Assembly (NCBI GenBank): GCA_031292515.1
Contig: JARLGZ010000275.1
Location: 62,001-126,000, forward strand
Direction of reading: 5' to 3'
DNA: 64,000 bases
Source: Puia sp.
GTDB taxonomy: Bacteria; Bacteroidota; Bacteroidia; Chitinophagales; Chitinophagaceae
Shown: piece by piece, positions 1-8,100 of the stretch
Layout: the number at the start of each line of letters is the position of its first letter
Position numbering within the stretch: the first letter of the stretch is position 1
Notes under the pieces: generated by a model
Told to the model about the DNA's origin: nothing
What the model saw: only the letters and a program-made list of their open reading frames with translations
Database searches by the model: none
Made by a program: the position numbers and the translations under genes

Positions 1-627
1 GGTCAGCATGATCTGTTTGGGAGATACATGCAGAAAGAAAAAGATGGCGATAAGGACATACAAACTCACGATGCTGAAAGAAAACAGATAAGAGGTATGG
101 GCGATCAGGAGACCTGCCGTGGCATGCCCGATCACCGAAGCGGAAAGCCATGCGCTTGAGTTGAGGGTTACGGCCCCGGGTAGTTGTTCCCGCGGAACGA
201 TCTGCGCAACGATCGCATTCAGAGCGGGGCCTGCGAAGGCTCGGATCACCCCGGTGCAGAAAATGATAAAATAGATCAGCCATTGGATATAGCGGCTTCC
301 CATTGTGTGCAAAACCGGTCCCGTAGAGAGCGTGATCAGACCTGCCACGCAGGCCAGGTAGAGAAAGGTCGTGTTCACCAGGAGTGCCCTTTTATCGCTT
401 TTGTCGATCACATGGCCGGCATAGAGGGCGAGACAGAAGGCCGGCAGGAACCCAAACAGACCTATGAGGCCGATCGAAAACGCGTTATGGGTCATCTGGT
501 AGATTCGCCATCCGATGATGGTTGTCACCATACGGAGAGCCATGATATAGAAAAAACGGGCGGATATAAAGAACCTGTATTCCCTGATACGAAGCACATC
601 CAATGCGCTTCCCTTATCGTTATCCAT
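1..627 (-). CDS. MFS transporter, N-terminal part (runs off the left edge)
   Basis: An open frame reads leftward from an ATG at 625-627 to the window edge, 209 codons with no stop, so the C-terminal half is missing. The translation starts MDNDKGSALDVLRIREYRFF and has alternating hydrophobic stretches typical of a major facilitator. One loop reads AGHVIDKSDKRALL, which fits the conserved D/G-x-x-x-D-K/R-x-[KR]-R loop between helices 2 and 3. The closest types I know are the enterobactin-exporter-like MFS proteins (MFS_3), so an inner-membrane efflux carrier is likely; the substrate is unknown. It lies 41 bases downstream of the deoxynucleoside kinase gene and is probably the last gene of a folK-kinase-MFS transcript. 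Confidence 0.75.
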   Translation of the reverse strand, partial: MDNDKGSALDVLRIREYRFFISARFFYIMALRMVTTIIGWRIYQMTHNAFSIGLIGLFGFLPAFCLALYAGHVIDKSDKRALLVNTTFLYLACVAGLITLSTGPVLHTMGSRYIQWLIYFIIFCTGVIRAFAGPALNAIVAQIVPREQLPGAVTLNSSAWLSASVIGHATAGLLIAHTSYLFSFSIVSLYVLIAIFFFLHVSPKQIMLT

Positions 628-668
628 GAATATTTTTTTTGCCCGTCTTCAGAATCTTCAGCATGTCT

Positions 669-1316
669 TCAGCCTTCCGAAGGCAGGGTAAAGTAATGAG
701 GTCCCTCGCCGATGTCTGTCTCCAACGCGTCCAGTATGACTTTCAGGTGTTGCTGGTTTCCCAGGAAGTCGGCGTTCGAGGCATCGATAAAGAGGGTGCG
801 GCTTTTGTGCTGCCTGATATAGCCGGTATACGTCTCCTGTATATTCAGCAGGTATTCGTTCGATATGGATTGTTCATAGGGGCGGTTCCTTTTACGGATA
901 TTCTGCTGCAATTTGCCGATCGGAGCATGCAGGTAGATCAGGACATCGGGCTGTATAAGTTGCTGGTAGATGATATCGAATAACTTCTGGTACAGCCGGA
1001 ATTCGGGGTCCGGCAGGTTCACCTTTGCAAACAGCAGGCATTTTGTAAAAAGATAATCCGATATGGTGAGGCTATGGAAAAGATCGTTCATATGGACCAG
1101 CTCGTTCATCTGTTTGTAACGTTCGGCCATGAAGAACAATTCCAACGGGAAGGCATATTGCCGGGGATTCTCGTAAAAGTTTGCCAGAAACGGATTGTCG
1201 CCAAACTGTTCCAGTATGAGACGCGCGTTGTAATGTTTCGATAGGATGTGGGCGAGGGTTGTCTTGCCGGCCCCTATGTTGCCTTCTATTGCGATAAAAT
1301 GATACTTCATGTGCAA
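669..1316 (-). CDS. Deoxynucleoside kinase family protein
   Basis: The 215-residue product is the usual length for the deoxyadenosine/deoxyguanosine kinase family, which phosphorylates deoxynucleosides with ATP in the cytoplasmic salvage pathway. The Walker A loop GNIGAGKT sits near residue 13. Further on come the E-x-F-x-x-N-P-F-L segment (EQFGDNPFLANFYENP) and the LIYLHAP...RNRPYEQSI region, which matches the family lid and ERS-like motif (R-x-R-x-x-E). The start could be the ATG at 1316 or the one two codons later. The gene follows folK by 20 bases on the same strand, a pairing I believe is common in Bacteroidota. Substrate preference (dA, dG or dC) cannot be read from sequence. Confidence 0.85.
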   Translation of the reverse strand: MHMKYHFIAIEGNIGAGKTTLAHILSKHYNARLILEQFGDNPFLANFYENPRQYAFPLELFFMAERYKQMNELVHMNDLFHSLTISDYLFTKCLLFAKVNLPDPEFRLYQKLFDIIYQQLIQPDVLIYLHAPIGKLQQNIRKRNRPYEQSISNEYLLNIQETYTGYIRQHKSRTLFIDASNADFLGNQQHLKVILDALETDIGEGPHYFTLPSEG

Positions 1317-1336
1317 TGCAAAGAAATGCTAAAGCA

Positions 1337-1831
1337 TCAAATTATAGACGGGATTTTTTTCACATCCAACCGGTCGGTGCATTCCAGAAGCAGTTCAGCG
1401 ATCGTTTTTTGCAGGATGGGATGCACATATGAGGAGGCGATCTCATTCATCGGCTCCAGCACAAAACGCCTGTTCTGCATTTCCGGATGGGGGATGATGA
1501 GCCCCGGCAGCCGGATACTATCGCGATTGAAAAAGATCATGTCTATGTCGATGATCCGGGGGCCATATTTTTCAAGCCTTTTACGGCCCATCATCTCCTC
1601 GATGCCAAGCAGGGTTTCCATAAGCGCGGGGGCCGGGAGAGCGGTTTCCAGCAGCAATGCCTGGTTCAGGAAGGCAGGTTGGTCCGTTTTGCCCCAGGCA
1701 GCCGTCTCGTACAGGGAAGAATGCAGGACCAGGGGCCCGCAGTAGGAGATAATATTCCGGCAAGCCCGGGCCAGTTCGTCCGCCCTTTCGCCCTCGTTGC
1801 CTCCTATCAGTAAATATGCCTTATTCGTCAT
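1337..1831 (-). CDS. folK: 2-amino-4-hydroxy-6-hydroxymethyldihydropteridine pyrophosphokinase
   Basis: FolK transfers pyrophosphate from ATP to hydroxymethyl-dihydropterin in folate synthesis. The 164-residue protein has the family hallmarks in order: the LLIGGNEGER N-terminus (L-x-x-G-S/G-N), SSLYETAAWGKTDQPAFLNQ, then the signature GPRIIDIDMIFF with the two metal-binding aspartates, and IIPHPEMQNRRFVLEPM. Length is normal. It is the first gene of the minus-strand group folK-deoxynucleoside kinase-MFS and is divergent from sppA, with about 60 bases between the two starts. Confidence 0.95.
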   Translation of the reverse strand: MTNKAYLLIGGNEGERADELARACRNIISYCGPLVLHSSLYETAAWGKTDQPAFLNQALLLETALPAPALMETLLGIEEMMGRKRLEKYGPRIIDIDMIFFNRDSIRLPGLIIPHPEMQNRRFVLEPMNEIASSYVHPILQKTIAELLLECTDRLDVKKIPSII

Positions 1832-1863
1832 TGATTCCGTACATTCGTGCCCTCAAATATCTT

Positions 1864-1871
1864 TATTTTTG
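1864..1871 (+). promoter_or_regulatory. Candidate -7 promoter box for sppA
   Basis: TATTTTTG matches the Bacteroidota -7 consensus TAnnTTTG and ends 23 bases before the sppA ATG. No clear TTG is seen at the expected -33 spacing, so this is a weak prediction. Confidence 0.4.
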
Positions 1872-1894
1872 AACTTTGCATAAAATAACCTTTC

Positions 1895-3652
1895 ATGGGG
1901 GGCTTCTTTAAATCGTTTTTCGCGGCTTTGCTGGCATTGGTTGCATTCACGGTAGTCGTGGTGTTTGTGCTGCTGGGAATAGTGGGAGGCCTCGCTTCAT
2001 CCAAAAAGGAAAACGTGGGCGCCAAAGCTGTCCTGGTGATCGATCTCAGCCATTCTTACCGGGAGCAGATGAAGGAGAATCCGCTGGCCAACATCGGGGC
2101 CAATGATTCATATAATGGCCCCGGGGTCTATGATCTCGTTCGGCTCGTCCGGCAGGCCAAAAAGGATTCCTCAGTCAGGGGGATTTATCTCAAATGCAAC
2201 AGCAACGCCAACGGGTTTGCCACCAGCCAGGAAATCCGCAACGCGTTGATCGACTTTAAAAGCAGCGGCAAATTTGTGCTGGCGTACGGAGACGTGATTC
2301 CTCAAAAAGCCTATTATGTCGCCAGCATAGCCGATAAGATCTATTGCAACCCGAAGGGAGGGGTGGAATGGAAGGGGTTCGCCTCCGAATTGTTTTTCCT
2401 GAAGGGAACCTTGCAAAAACTCGAAATACAACCGCAGATATTTTATGCCGGTAAATTTAAGAGTGCGACGGAGCCTTTGCGGGAGGACAAAATGACCGAC
2501 GCGAACCGGTTGCAGATGACGGAGCTGTTGAACGGGTTTTTTAACAGCCTCCTTTACTCGACGGCTTCGGCACGTGGCCTGGACACAACCGAATTGCGGA
2601 AGGCGGTCAATGAGAACCTGATCCGTTTCCCGGAGGATGCCCTGCGCTATAAACTGGTCGACGGCCTGAAATATGACGACGAGTTGAAGGACGAGATGAG
2701 GGATCGCATGAAAGTCAGCAAAACCGAATTCCTCAACTTCATCGAATTGGAGAGATATGCGACCGCGGCGCCCGATTATAAGGCGGAAGGAAAAGACAAG
2801 ATCGCGTTGATCTATGCGGAAGGCGATATCGTCGACGGCAAAGGAGATAAAGACCAGATCGGTTCGGATACCTATCGTTGGCTCATCAAGAAAGCAAGAC
2901 TGGACAAAAATATCAAGGCGATCGTATTCCGTGTCAATTCGGGCGGAGGCAGTTCCCTGGCAAGCGAAAATATCTGGCGCGAACTCACACTTGCCAAAGA
3001 GAGTAAGCCGGTAGTCGTCAGCTTCGGGGACGTCGCGGCTTCGGGGGGATATTATCTGTCCTGCAACGCCGACAGTATCTTTGCACAATCGAATACGATC
3101 ACCGGTTCGATCGGTGTATTCGGCCTGGTGCCCAATATGAGGGATTTCTTCAAGGACAAGCTGGGGGTGACTTTTGATGGTGTGAAAACGGCGCCGGAAG
3201 CGGATGGCCTGACCGTTACGAAGCCGCTTTCCGAAATACAAAAAAGGTTTTTCCAGGATAATATCGACAGCATCTATCATGACTTTAAATCGCGTGTCGC
3301 CGGCGGGAGAAAGAAGACGATGGAATATGTGGATAGCATAGCGCAGGGCAGGGTATGGAGCGGTGAGAAAGCCCTGCAACTGGGTTTGGTGGACCGTCTG
3401 GGCAATATGCAGGATGCCATCGATTGTGCCGCCCGTATGGCCAGGACCAGCGATTACCAGTTAAAAGAGTACCCCGAGCCCCGCAGTTTCCTGGACCTGC
3501 TGCTGGGGGATTATAAAAAATCCGTTCGGGCTCAGGCCGTTGAGGAGGAGTTGGGAGAGGACGGGTACAAGACCTTTAATGCCCTCAAAAGAATCAAGGC
3601 GATGACGGGTATCTCCCAGGCGAGGCTCCCGTTCGATTTCTCCATAGAATAG
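1895..3652 (+). CDS. sppA: Signal peptide peptidase SppA, 67K type
   Basis: A 585-residue membrane-anchored S49 serine protease that degrades cleaved signal peptides. It starts with one transmembrane helix (about residues 9-34) and holds two tandem S49 domains, like the long E. coli form. The catalytic lysine of the first domain aligns to Lys189 in AGKFKSATEP (E. coli GTYKSAVEPF). The nucleophile is Ser383 in DVAASGGYYLSC of the second domain. TGSIGVFG and GRVWSGEKALQLGLVD are further S49 landmarks. The ATG start puts the helix at the very N-terminus. The ABC-2 permease gene starts within 40 bases downstream and may be co-transcribed. Confidence 0.95.
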   Translation: MGGFFKSFFAALLALVAFTVVVVFVLLGIVGGLASSKKENVGAKAVLVIDLSHSYREQMKENPLANIGANDSYNGPGVYDLVRLVRQAKKDSSVRGIYLKCNSNANGFATSQEIRNALIDFKSSGKFVLAYGDVIPQKAYYVASIADKIYCNPKGGVEWKGFASELFFLKGTLQKLEIQPQIFYAGKFKSATEPLREDKMTDANRLQMTELLNGFFNSLLYSTASARGLDTTELRKAVNENLIRFPEDALRYKLVDGLKYDDELKDEMRDRMKVSKTEFLNFIELERYATAAPDYKAEGKDKIALIYAEGDIVDGKGDKDQIGSDTYRWLIKKARLDKNIKAIVFRVNSGGGSSLASENIWRELTLAKESKPVVVSFGDVAASGGYYLSCNADSIFAQSNTITGSIGVFGLVPNMRDFFKDKLGVTFDGVKTAPEADGLTVTKPLSEIQKRFFQDNIDSIYHDFKSRVAGGRKKTMEYVDSIAQGRVWSGEKALQLGLVDRLGNMQDAIDCAARMARTSDYQLKEYPEPRSFLDLLLGDYKKSVRAQAVEEELGEDGYKTFNALKRIKAMTGISQARLPFDFSIE

Positions 3653-3691
3653 AAAAGAAGAGGAGATTTGAAACTAATTCACAAAGCAGGT

Positions 3692-4798
3692 ATGCCTCAA
3701 AAATATAATCAGGTCCGGGCCATGCTGGCCATTTCGAAAGCCAGCCTGAAAGCCATTTTCAGAAGCCCTTCTTCGGTAGCATTCGGGTTCGGCTTTCCCA
3801 TCGTGTTCATATTGGTATTCGGTTTCATCGGAGGCGGCGGCACTACCGTGAGGATCGCCCTAAAGAACAGCGGCGATTCTTCCAATGCCTTTATCCGAAA
3901 TATGCTGCAATCGCAGATCATCAAGGTGGTAGACGCCGGCGATTCCAGCGCGATCCGTGCGGACCTGGAGAAGGGGCGGATCGCGGCCGTGCTTTCCATC
4001 GATTCGACGACTTCCCCGATGGGTTTTACTCAATACAAGATCCATACCCAGACCTCCTCGGCCGCCGGCGACAAATATCCGATCCTGAAAATGGCGCTGT
4101 CCCAGGCCATACAGAGCGCCGAAGACAAAAAGGTGCCCCCGCAATACAGGTTGCTGGCAGTCGACGAACTACCGCTTATACCGGGCCGTAAATATGCGAT
4201 GATCGATTTTATCCTTCCGGGCATGCTGGGGTTTTCCCTGATGAACGCGGCCATATTCGGGGTGGCCTTCCTGTTCTTTAGCCTGCGCCAGCAGTTGGTG
4301 TTGAAAAGGTTCTATGCTACTCCTATCGGCAAAAAGTATATTGTACTGGGTGAAGGGATCAGCCGGGTGGCTTTCCAGTTGATAACGGCTGTCGTCATTA
4401 TCCTGTTTGGCCGCTTCTTCTTCAATTTTACCCTGGTGCATGGTCTCGTTACTTTTATCGAGATGATCGTCCTGAGCCTCTTCGGGCTGATCGTCTTCAT
4501 GGGATTCGGATTCGCCATCAGCAGCATCGCAAAGAGCGAAAGTACGATCCCGCCTTTTGTCAACCTGATCACGCTGCCGCAGTTCCTGCTGGGAGGCACC
4601 TTCTTTTCGACCGATGTATTCCCTGCGTGGCTGCAAAAGATATGTGATATCCTGCCCATAAAACAGCTTAATGATGCATTGAGGAACGTCGCCTTCGAAG
4701 GAGCGCACCTTACGGATTGCGGCAAGCAACTGGGTATCCTTACTTTATGGGGTATCATAATCTATGCGGTGGCTTTTAAGGTGTTTAAATGGGAGTAA
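3692..4798 (+). CDS. ABC-2 type transporter permease
   Basis: An integral membrane protein of about 368 residues with one N-terminal helix (after PSSVAFGFGFPIVFI), a periplasmic domain of about 150 residues, and a C-terminal block of five or more helices containing LPQFLLGGTFFSTDVFPAWLQ. That last segment is the typical ABC-2 membrane signature around F-L-S-G-x-x-F-P. It should work with a separate ATPase, but none is encoded nearby. I placed the start at the ATG at 3692; an in-frame TTG at 3668, preceded by AGGAG, would add eight residues. The gene lies just after sppA, and its end is close to the SRPBCC gene. Cargo is unknown. Confidence 0.8.
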   Translation: MPQKYNQVRAMLAISKASLKAIFRSPSSVAFGFGFPIVFILVFGFIGGGGTTVRIALKNSGDSSNAFIRNMLQSQIIKVVDAGDSSAIRADLEKGRIAAVLSIDSTTSPMGFTQYKIHTQTSSAAGDKYPILKMALSQAIQSAEDKKVPPQYRLLAVDELPLIPGRKYAMIDFILPGMLGFSLMNAAIFGVAFLFFSLRQQLVLKRFYATPIGKKYIVLGEGISRVAFQLITAVVIILFGRFFFNFTLVHGLVTFIEMIVLSLFGLIVFMGFGFAISSIAKSESTIPPFVNLITLPQFLLGGTFFSTDVFPAWLQKICDILPIKQLNDALRNVAFEGAHLTDCGKQLGILTLWGIIIYAVAFKVFKWE

Positions 4799-4856
4799 GC
4801 CTGATTCCCATAGCAGCTATGATCCTGATCTTTGGTCTGAATTCAATTATTTCCGG

Positions 4857-5372
4857 ATGCGGTTACTAAAATTGTTCCTGATCGGTGCGGTCGTATTGTT
4901 CCTGGTGATAACGGCTTTTTCTTTTATATTTCCTTCGCATCTCAGGATATCCCGGGCGATCAATATGGCTGCGCCCCGGCAAAAAGTATGGTACGCGATC
5001 CAGGACTTTCATACCTGGGAGGACTGGAACCAGTTTATCAGCCTGTCGCCGTTGACCGGGAAGAGTTTTTCCAATCCTTCCGCCGGCAGAGGAGCATTCT
5101 TAAAAACGGATCAGCTGGTCGTAAGGATTGTCGGGTCCTCGCCCGATTCGGTCAGCCTCGTTTGGGACCAGGTGAACGGGAAACCCTTCAAAGGCGGTTT
5201 CAACCTGTTACAACTGAGTGCGGATAGCCTGACAGTCCAATGGTACCTGGATTTCCATTTCAGGTGGTATCCGTGGGAAAAATTCGGTAGCATGGTCTAT
5301 GACCAGAAGCTGGGCCCCCTGATGGAAGGATCTTTGGCCGAACTTAAGCGTTTAATGGAGAACTCTCCTTAA
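4857..5372 (+). CDS. SRPBCC family protein (START/polyketide-cyclase fold), membrane-anchored
   Basis: A 171-residue protein with an N-terminal hydrophobic anchor (MRLLKLFLIGAVVLFLVITA) followed by ISRAINMAAPRQKVWYAIQDFHTWEDWNQF. That is the standard opening of the SRPBCC ligand-binding fold: beta strand, then 'vWxxlxDfxxwxxW'. The frame stays open upstream to 4764 and would overlap the permease gene, but the ATG at 4857 gives a clean membrane anchor and is preferred. No ligand can be assigned. It sits between the permease and the DUF2911 gene on the same strand. Confidence 0.7.
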   Translation: MRLLKLFLIGAVVLFLVITAFSFIFPSHLRISRAINMAAPRQKVWYAIQDFHTWEDWNQFISLSPLTGKSFSNPSAGRGAFLKTDQLVVRIVGSSPDSVSLVWDQVNGKPFKGGFNLLQLSADSLTVQWYLDFHFRWYPWEKFGSMVYDQKLGPLMEGSLAELKRLMENSP

Positions 5373-5427
5373 CTTTAATCCCCCTGCCCTCATAACCTAT
5401 CTGACCGTGTCAATAAAAAACCACCAT

Positions 5428-5955
5428 ATGAGCCTGCGTAAATCGCTATCTGCACTGTCAATTCTATGTTTTTCCTTATCGTTTATCCTTGCCGGCAGTT
5501 CTGCTGCCCTGTCTCAACCGACGCATCCAAAGAGTCCGCATGATACCCTTCGCACGAAGGATCTTGTTGTGACCTATGGCAGGCCCTACAAAAAAGGCCG
5601 CGAGATATTCGGCAAGCTGGAACCCTTTGGCAAAGTTTACCGTTGCGGCGCCGATGAGGCAACGACGATCACTTTTTCCAAGGACGGGACTTTCGGAGGC
5701 AAACCCGTAAAGGCCGGAACCTATTCCCTGTTCGTGATTCCCAACGTGACGAATTGGACGATCATCCTCAATGGCAATCCAAAGCAGTGGGGTGCGTATG
5801 ACTATGAGAAGAACAAGGACAAGGATGTGCTGCATGTCGACGTGCCGGTCAAAAAGCTGGGATCTGTCGTCGAGCAGCTGACGATCGCCGAAGCCGGCAA
5901 AAACCTGACGATCGCCTGGGACCAGACACAGGTTGCCATTCCCGTTAGCTTCTAA
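5428..5955 (+). CDS. DUF2911 domain protein, exported
   Basis: A protein of about 175 residues with a signal peptide (SLRKSLSALSILCFSLSFILAGSSAALS). A DUF2911 domain follows, recognisable by VTYGRPYKKGREIFGKL, VYRCGADEATTITFSKD and VKAGTYSLFVIPNVTNWTIILN. These domains are common secreted proteins in Bacteroidota; their function is unknown to me. The ATG at 5428 is preferred because it starts the signal peptide directly; a GTG at 5407 is in frame. A strong terminator follows at 5977. Confidence 0.8.
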   Translation: MSLRKSLSALSILCFSLSFILAGSSAALSQPTHPKSPHDTLRTKDLVVTYGRPYKKGREIFGKLEPFGKVYRCGADEATTITFSKDGTFGGKPVKAGTYSLFVIPNVTNWTIILNGNPKQWGAYDYEKNKDKDVLHVDVPVKKLGSVVEQLTIAEAGKNLTIAWDQTQVAIPVSF

Positions 5956-5976
5956 AACAAATCGGACAGACTATGG

Positions 5977-6014
5977 GCCGGTAAGCGCTTTACGAGCGCT
6001 TACCGGCTTTTTTT
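5977..6014. terminator. Strong Rho-independent terminator between convergent genes
   Basis: A perfect 13-bp stem (GCCGGTAAGCGCT at 5977-5989 with its complement at 5995-6007), a five-base loop and a run of seven T. It lies 22 bases after the DUF2911 stop and just before the 3' end of bioA. The T run favours the plus strand; the stem could also slow transcription coming from bioA. Confidence 0.9.
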
Positions 6015-6031
6015 ATCCAGTCGTTTTTATT

Positions 6032-7384
6032 TTATTCAGTTGTTTTGAGATCGGACAAAGGTTGGGAGAATTGATGCCCTATACACCCCTCCAGGAATTC
6101 ATAGACCTTATCCAGTTCCGGGTTCGTTATGCAATAAGGAGGCATAATATAGACGGTATTACCCAGGGGACGAAGGTAGATTCCGTGCCGCATGGAATCC
6201 CGGGTGATGGTGGCGCCTACCTCATTGATGTATTCATCCCGGCCGGTATTCACTTCAAACGCTACGATGGTGCCGATCGACCGGGCGTTCCTGACCGAGG
6301 GATATTTTGCGATCCTTTTGGCGAACTCCCCGTGTTTCAGACCGATCTCGCCGATACGTTCTCTGCAAGCAGGAACCTCCAGGAGGTCGAGACTGGCCAG
6401 GGAGGCCGAGCAGGCCAGGGGGTTGGCGGTAAAGGAATGGCCATGAAAGAAGGTGTTCGTTTTATCATCGCTCAGGAATGCTTCGAAGACGCGGGGGGTG
6501 CAAGCCGTCACTCCCAATGCCATGGTACCCCCGGTCAGTCCTTTGCTGAGACAGATAATATCACTCCTATTTTGCAGGTATTCTGAGGCGAAAAGCCTGC
6601 CTGTCCGACCAAAACCCGTCAGTACTTCGTCGGCTATGCAGAGAATGCCCTCCGAGCGAACCGCTTCCAGCAACCTATCCATCGGCCCGGCTTCATAAAT
6701 GCGCATCCCTCCGGCCGCTTGCAAAAGGGGCTCATAGATAAAACAGGCTATCTGACCCGACAGCCGGCGGACCTGTTCGATGGTTTCCAGGTAGTTTTCT
6801 TCGGTGGGAGTATCTATAAAAACGACCTCAAACAAGTGGTCCCAAAAGGCCGCAGTAAACAGGCTACGCTCGCTGACACTCATGGCGCCAAAGGTGTCGC
6901 CATGATAGGAGTGCCTGAAGGCCAGTATCTTATTTCTCGGTTTTGATTGAATACGCCAGTACTGGATCGCCATTTTTATAGCCGCTTCAACGGCCGTGGA
7001 TCCGTTGTCGGAGTAAAAGATCCGGGAGAAATCACCGGGTAATATCTCCAATAGTCTTTCGGCCAGGCGGACGGCCGGCTCATGGGTGAAACCGGTAAAA
7101 ATGACATGCTCCAGCTTGCGGGCCTGTTCATAGATCTTTTCCGCGATATAAGGATGGGCGTGTCCGTGGATATTCACCCACCAGCTGCTTATAGCGTCTA
7201 TATAGCCTTGACCCTGGTCATCGAATAAGAGACTACCTTTGCCCTGGATGACGGGAACGGGCGACAACATATTCTTGTGCTGTGTATAGGGATGCCAGAT
7301 CACCTGGCTGTCTCTTTCTGTCAGAGTTTGTTTCGCCGGCTGATTTATTGGTTTTATGCCGGGTTCAGGATGAGATGAATTCAT
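6032..7384 (-). CDS. bioA: Adenosylmethionine-8-amino-7-oxononanoate aminotransferase
   Basis: BioA converts KAPA to DAPA in biotin synthesis, using S-adenosylmethionine as amino donor and PLP as cofactor. The 450-residue protein has normal length for a class III aminotransferase. Landmarks are VIWHPYTQHKNM near the N-terminus (the BioA-type W-x-P-x-T/F substrate loop), YSDNGSTAVEAAIKMA (PLP phosphate binding), SYHGDTFGAMSVS, CIADEVLTGFGRTG, and the Schiff-base lysine in ICLSKGLTGGTMALG. No other bio gene is in the window. A candidate -7 box lies at 7459-7466. Confidence 0.93.
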   Translation of the reverse strand: MNSSHPEPGIKPINQPAKQTLTERDSQVIWHPYTQHKNMLSPVPVIQGKGSLLFDDQGQGYIDAISSWWVNIHGHAHPYIAEKIYEQARKLEHVIFTGFTHEPAVRLAERLLEILPGDFSRIFYSDNGSTAVEAAIKMAIQYWRIQSKPRNKILAFRHSYHGDTFGAMSVSERSLFTAAFWDHLFEVVFIDTPTEENYLETIEQVRRLSGQIACFIYEPLLQAAGGMRIYEAGPMDRLLEAVRSEGILCIADEVLTGFGRTGRLFASEYLQNRSDIICLSKGLTGGTMALGVTACTPRVFEAFLSDDKTNTFFHGHSFTANPLACSASLASLDLLEVPACRERIGEIGLKHGEFAKRIAKYPSVRNARSIGTIVAFEVNTGRDEYINEVGATITRDSMRHGIYLRPLGNTVYIMPPYCITNPELDKVYEFLEGCIGHQFSQPLSDLKTTE

Positions 7385-7458
7385 AATGACATGGGTTTGT
7401 GATAAGACTGGTTTACGGGCGATCGGTTCCTAAGAGGACTGATTCATCCAGGATGGGG

Positions 7459-7466
7459 CAAAGGTA
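7459..7466 (-). promoter_or_regulatory. Candidate -7 promoter box for bioA
   Basis: On the minus strand the sequence reads TACCTTTG, a good TAnnTTTG match, and would give a leader of about 65 bases before the bioA ATG. Confidence 0.45.
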
Positions 7467-7542
7467 AGGCCCGGGGCCCGGCGGGAAAAACCGGATGCAA
7501 CGGTTGGTAACTATTATTTGTCAATGCAAAGCAAAGGAGTGA

Positions 7543-8100
7543 ATGGATCATCACCAGTTGGTTAAAAGCTGTTTAAGGGGGGATGCGGTTGCACAAAAGC
7601 AGCTGTATGAGCATTTTGCGGCCGGAATGCTGGGGGTCTGCTATCGCTATACCAAGTCCATGACGGATGCGGAAGATGTGCTTCAGGAGGGATTTATCAT
7701 GGTATATAAGAATCTGCACCAATTCAAGTTTGAGGGCGAGCTGGGAGGATGGATACGCCGGATTATGGTCAATACGGCCATCAATTACCTGAAAAAGCAG
7801 AGCCGTTATCAGACCGAATTGCTTTTTACCGAGGGCGGTCTTCATCCTGTCTCCAACGACGATCCGGCTGTGTCCATGGACACAAAGGAACTAGCCGGTT
7901 TGATCCGCCAGTTGCCGCCGGGTTACCAGGCCATTTTCAATATGCATGCCGTGGAAGGATATAGCCATGTGGAGATCGGGCGGATCATGGGCATCAATGA
8001 AGGAACTTCGAGATCGCAATATGCCAGGGCGAGGGCGTTGCTGATCAGCTGGATCAATAAATTGTCGGAAACCAAAACAGAAACGTATGCACGACCCTAA
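7543..8100 (+). CDS. ECF-type RNA polymerase sigma factor
   Basis: A 185-residue sigma-70 family protein with only regions 2 and 4, typical of ECF factors. Region 2 includes YEHFAAGMLGVCYRYTKSM, then DAEDVLQEGFIMVYKNL (core RNA polymerase binding and -10 recognition). Region 4 includes LPPGYQAIFNMHAVEGYSH and an HTH in EIGRIMGINEGTSRSQYARAR. An AAAGGAG sequence precedes the ATG. The stop overlaps the start of the next gene by 14 bases, which implies coupled translation with what looks like its own anti-sigma factor. Confidence 0.92.
   Translation: MDHHQLVKSCLRGDAVAQKQLYEHFAAGMLGVCYRYTKSMTDAEDVLQEGFIMVYKNLHQFKFEGELGGWIRRIMVNTAINYLKKQSRYQTELLFTEGGLHPVSNDDPAVSMDTKELAGLIRQLPPGYQAIFNMHAVEGYSHVEIGRIMGINEGTSRSQYARARALLISWINKLSETKTETYARP

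Noticed and set aside
2171-3379. 402-codon minus-strand ORF opposite sppA
   Set aside because: It lies entirely within the clearly coding sppA gene and shows no domain pattern; shadow of a high-GC third-position gene.
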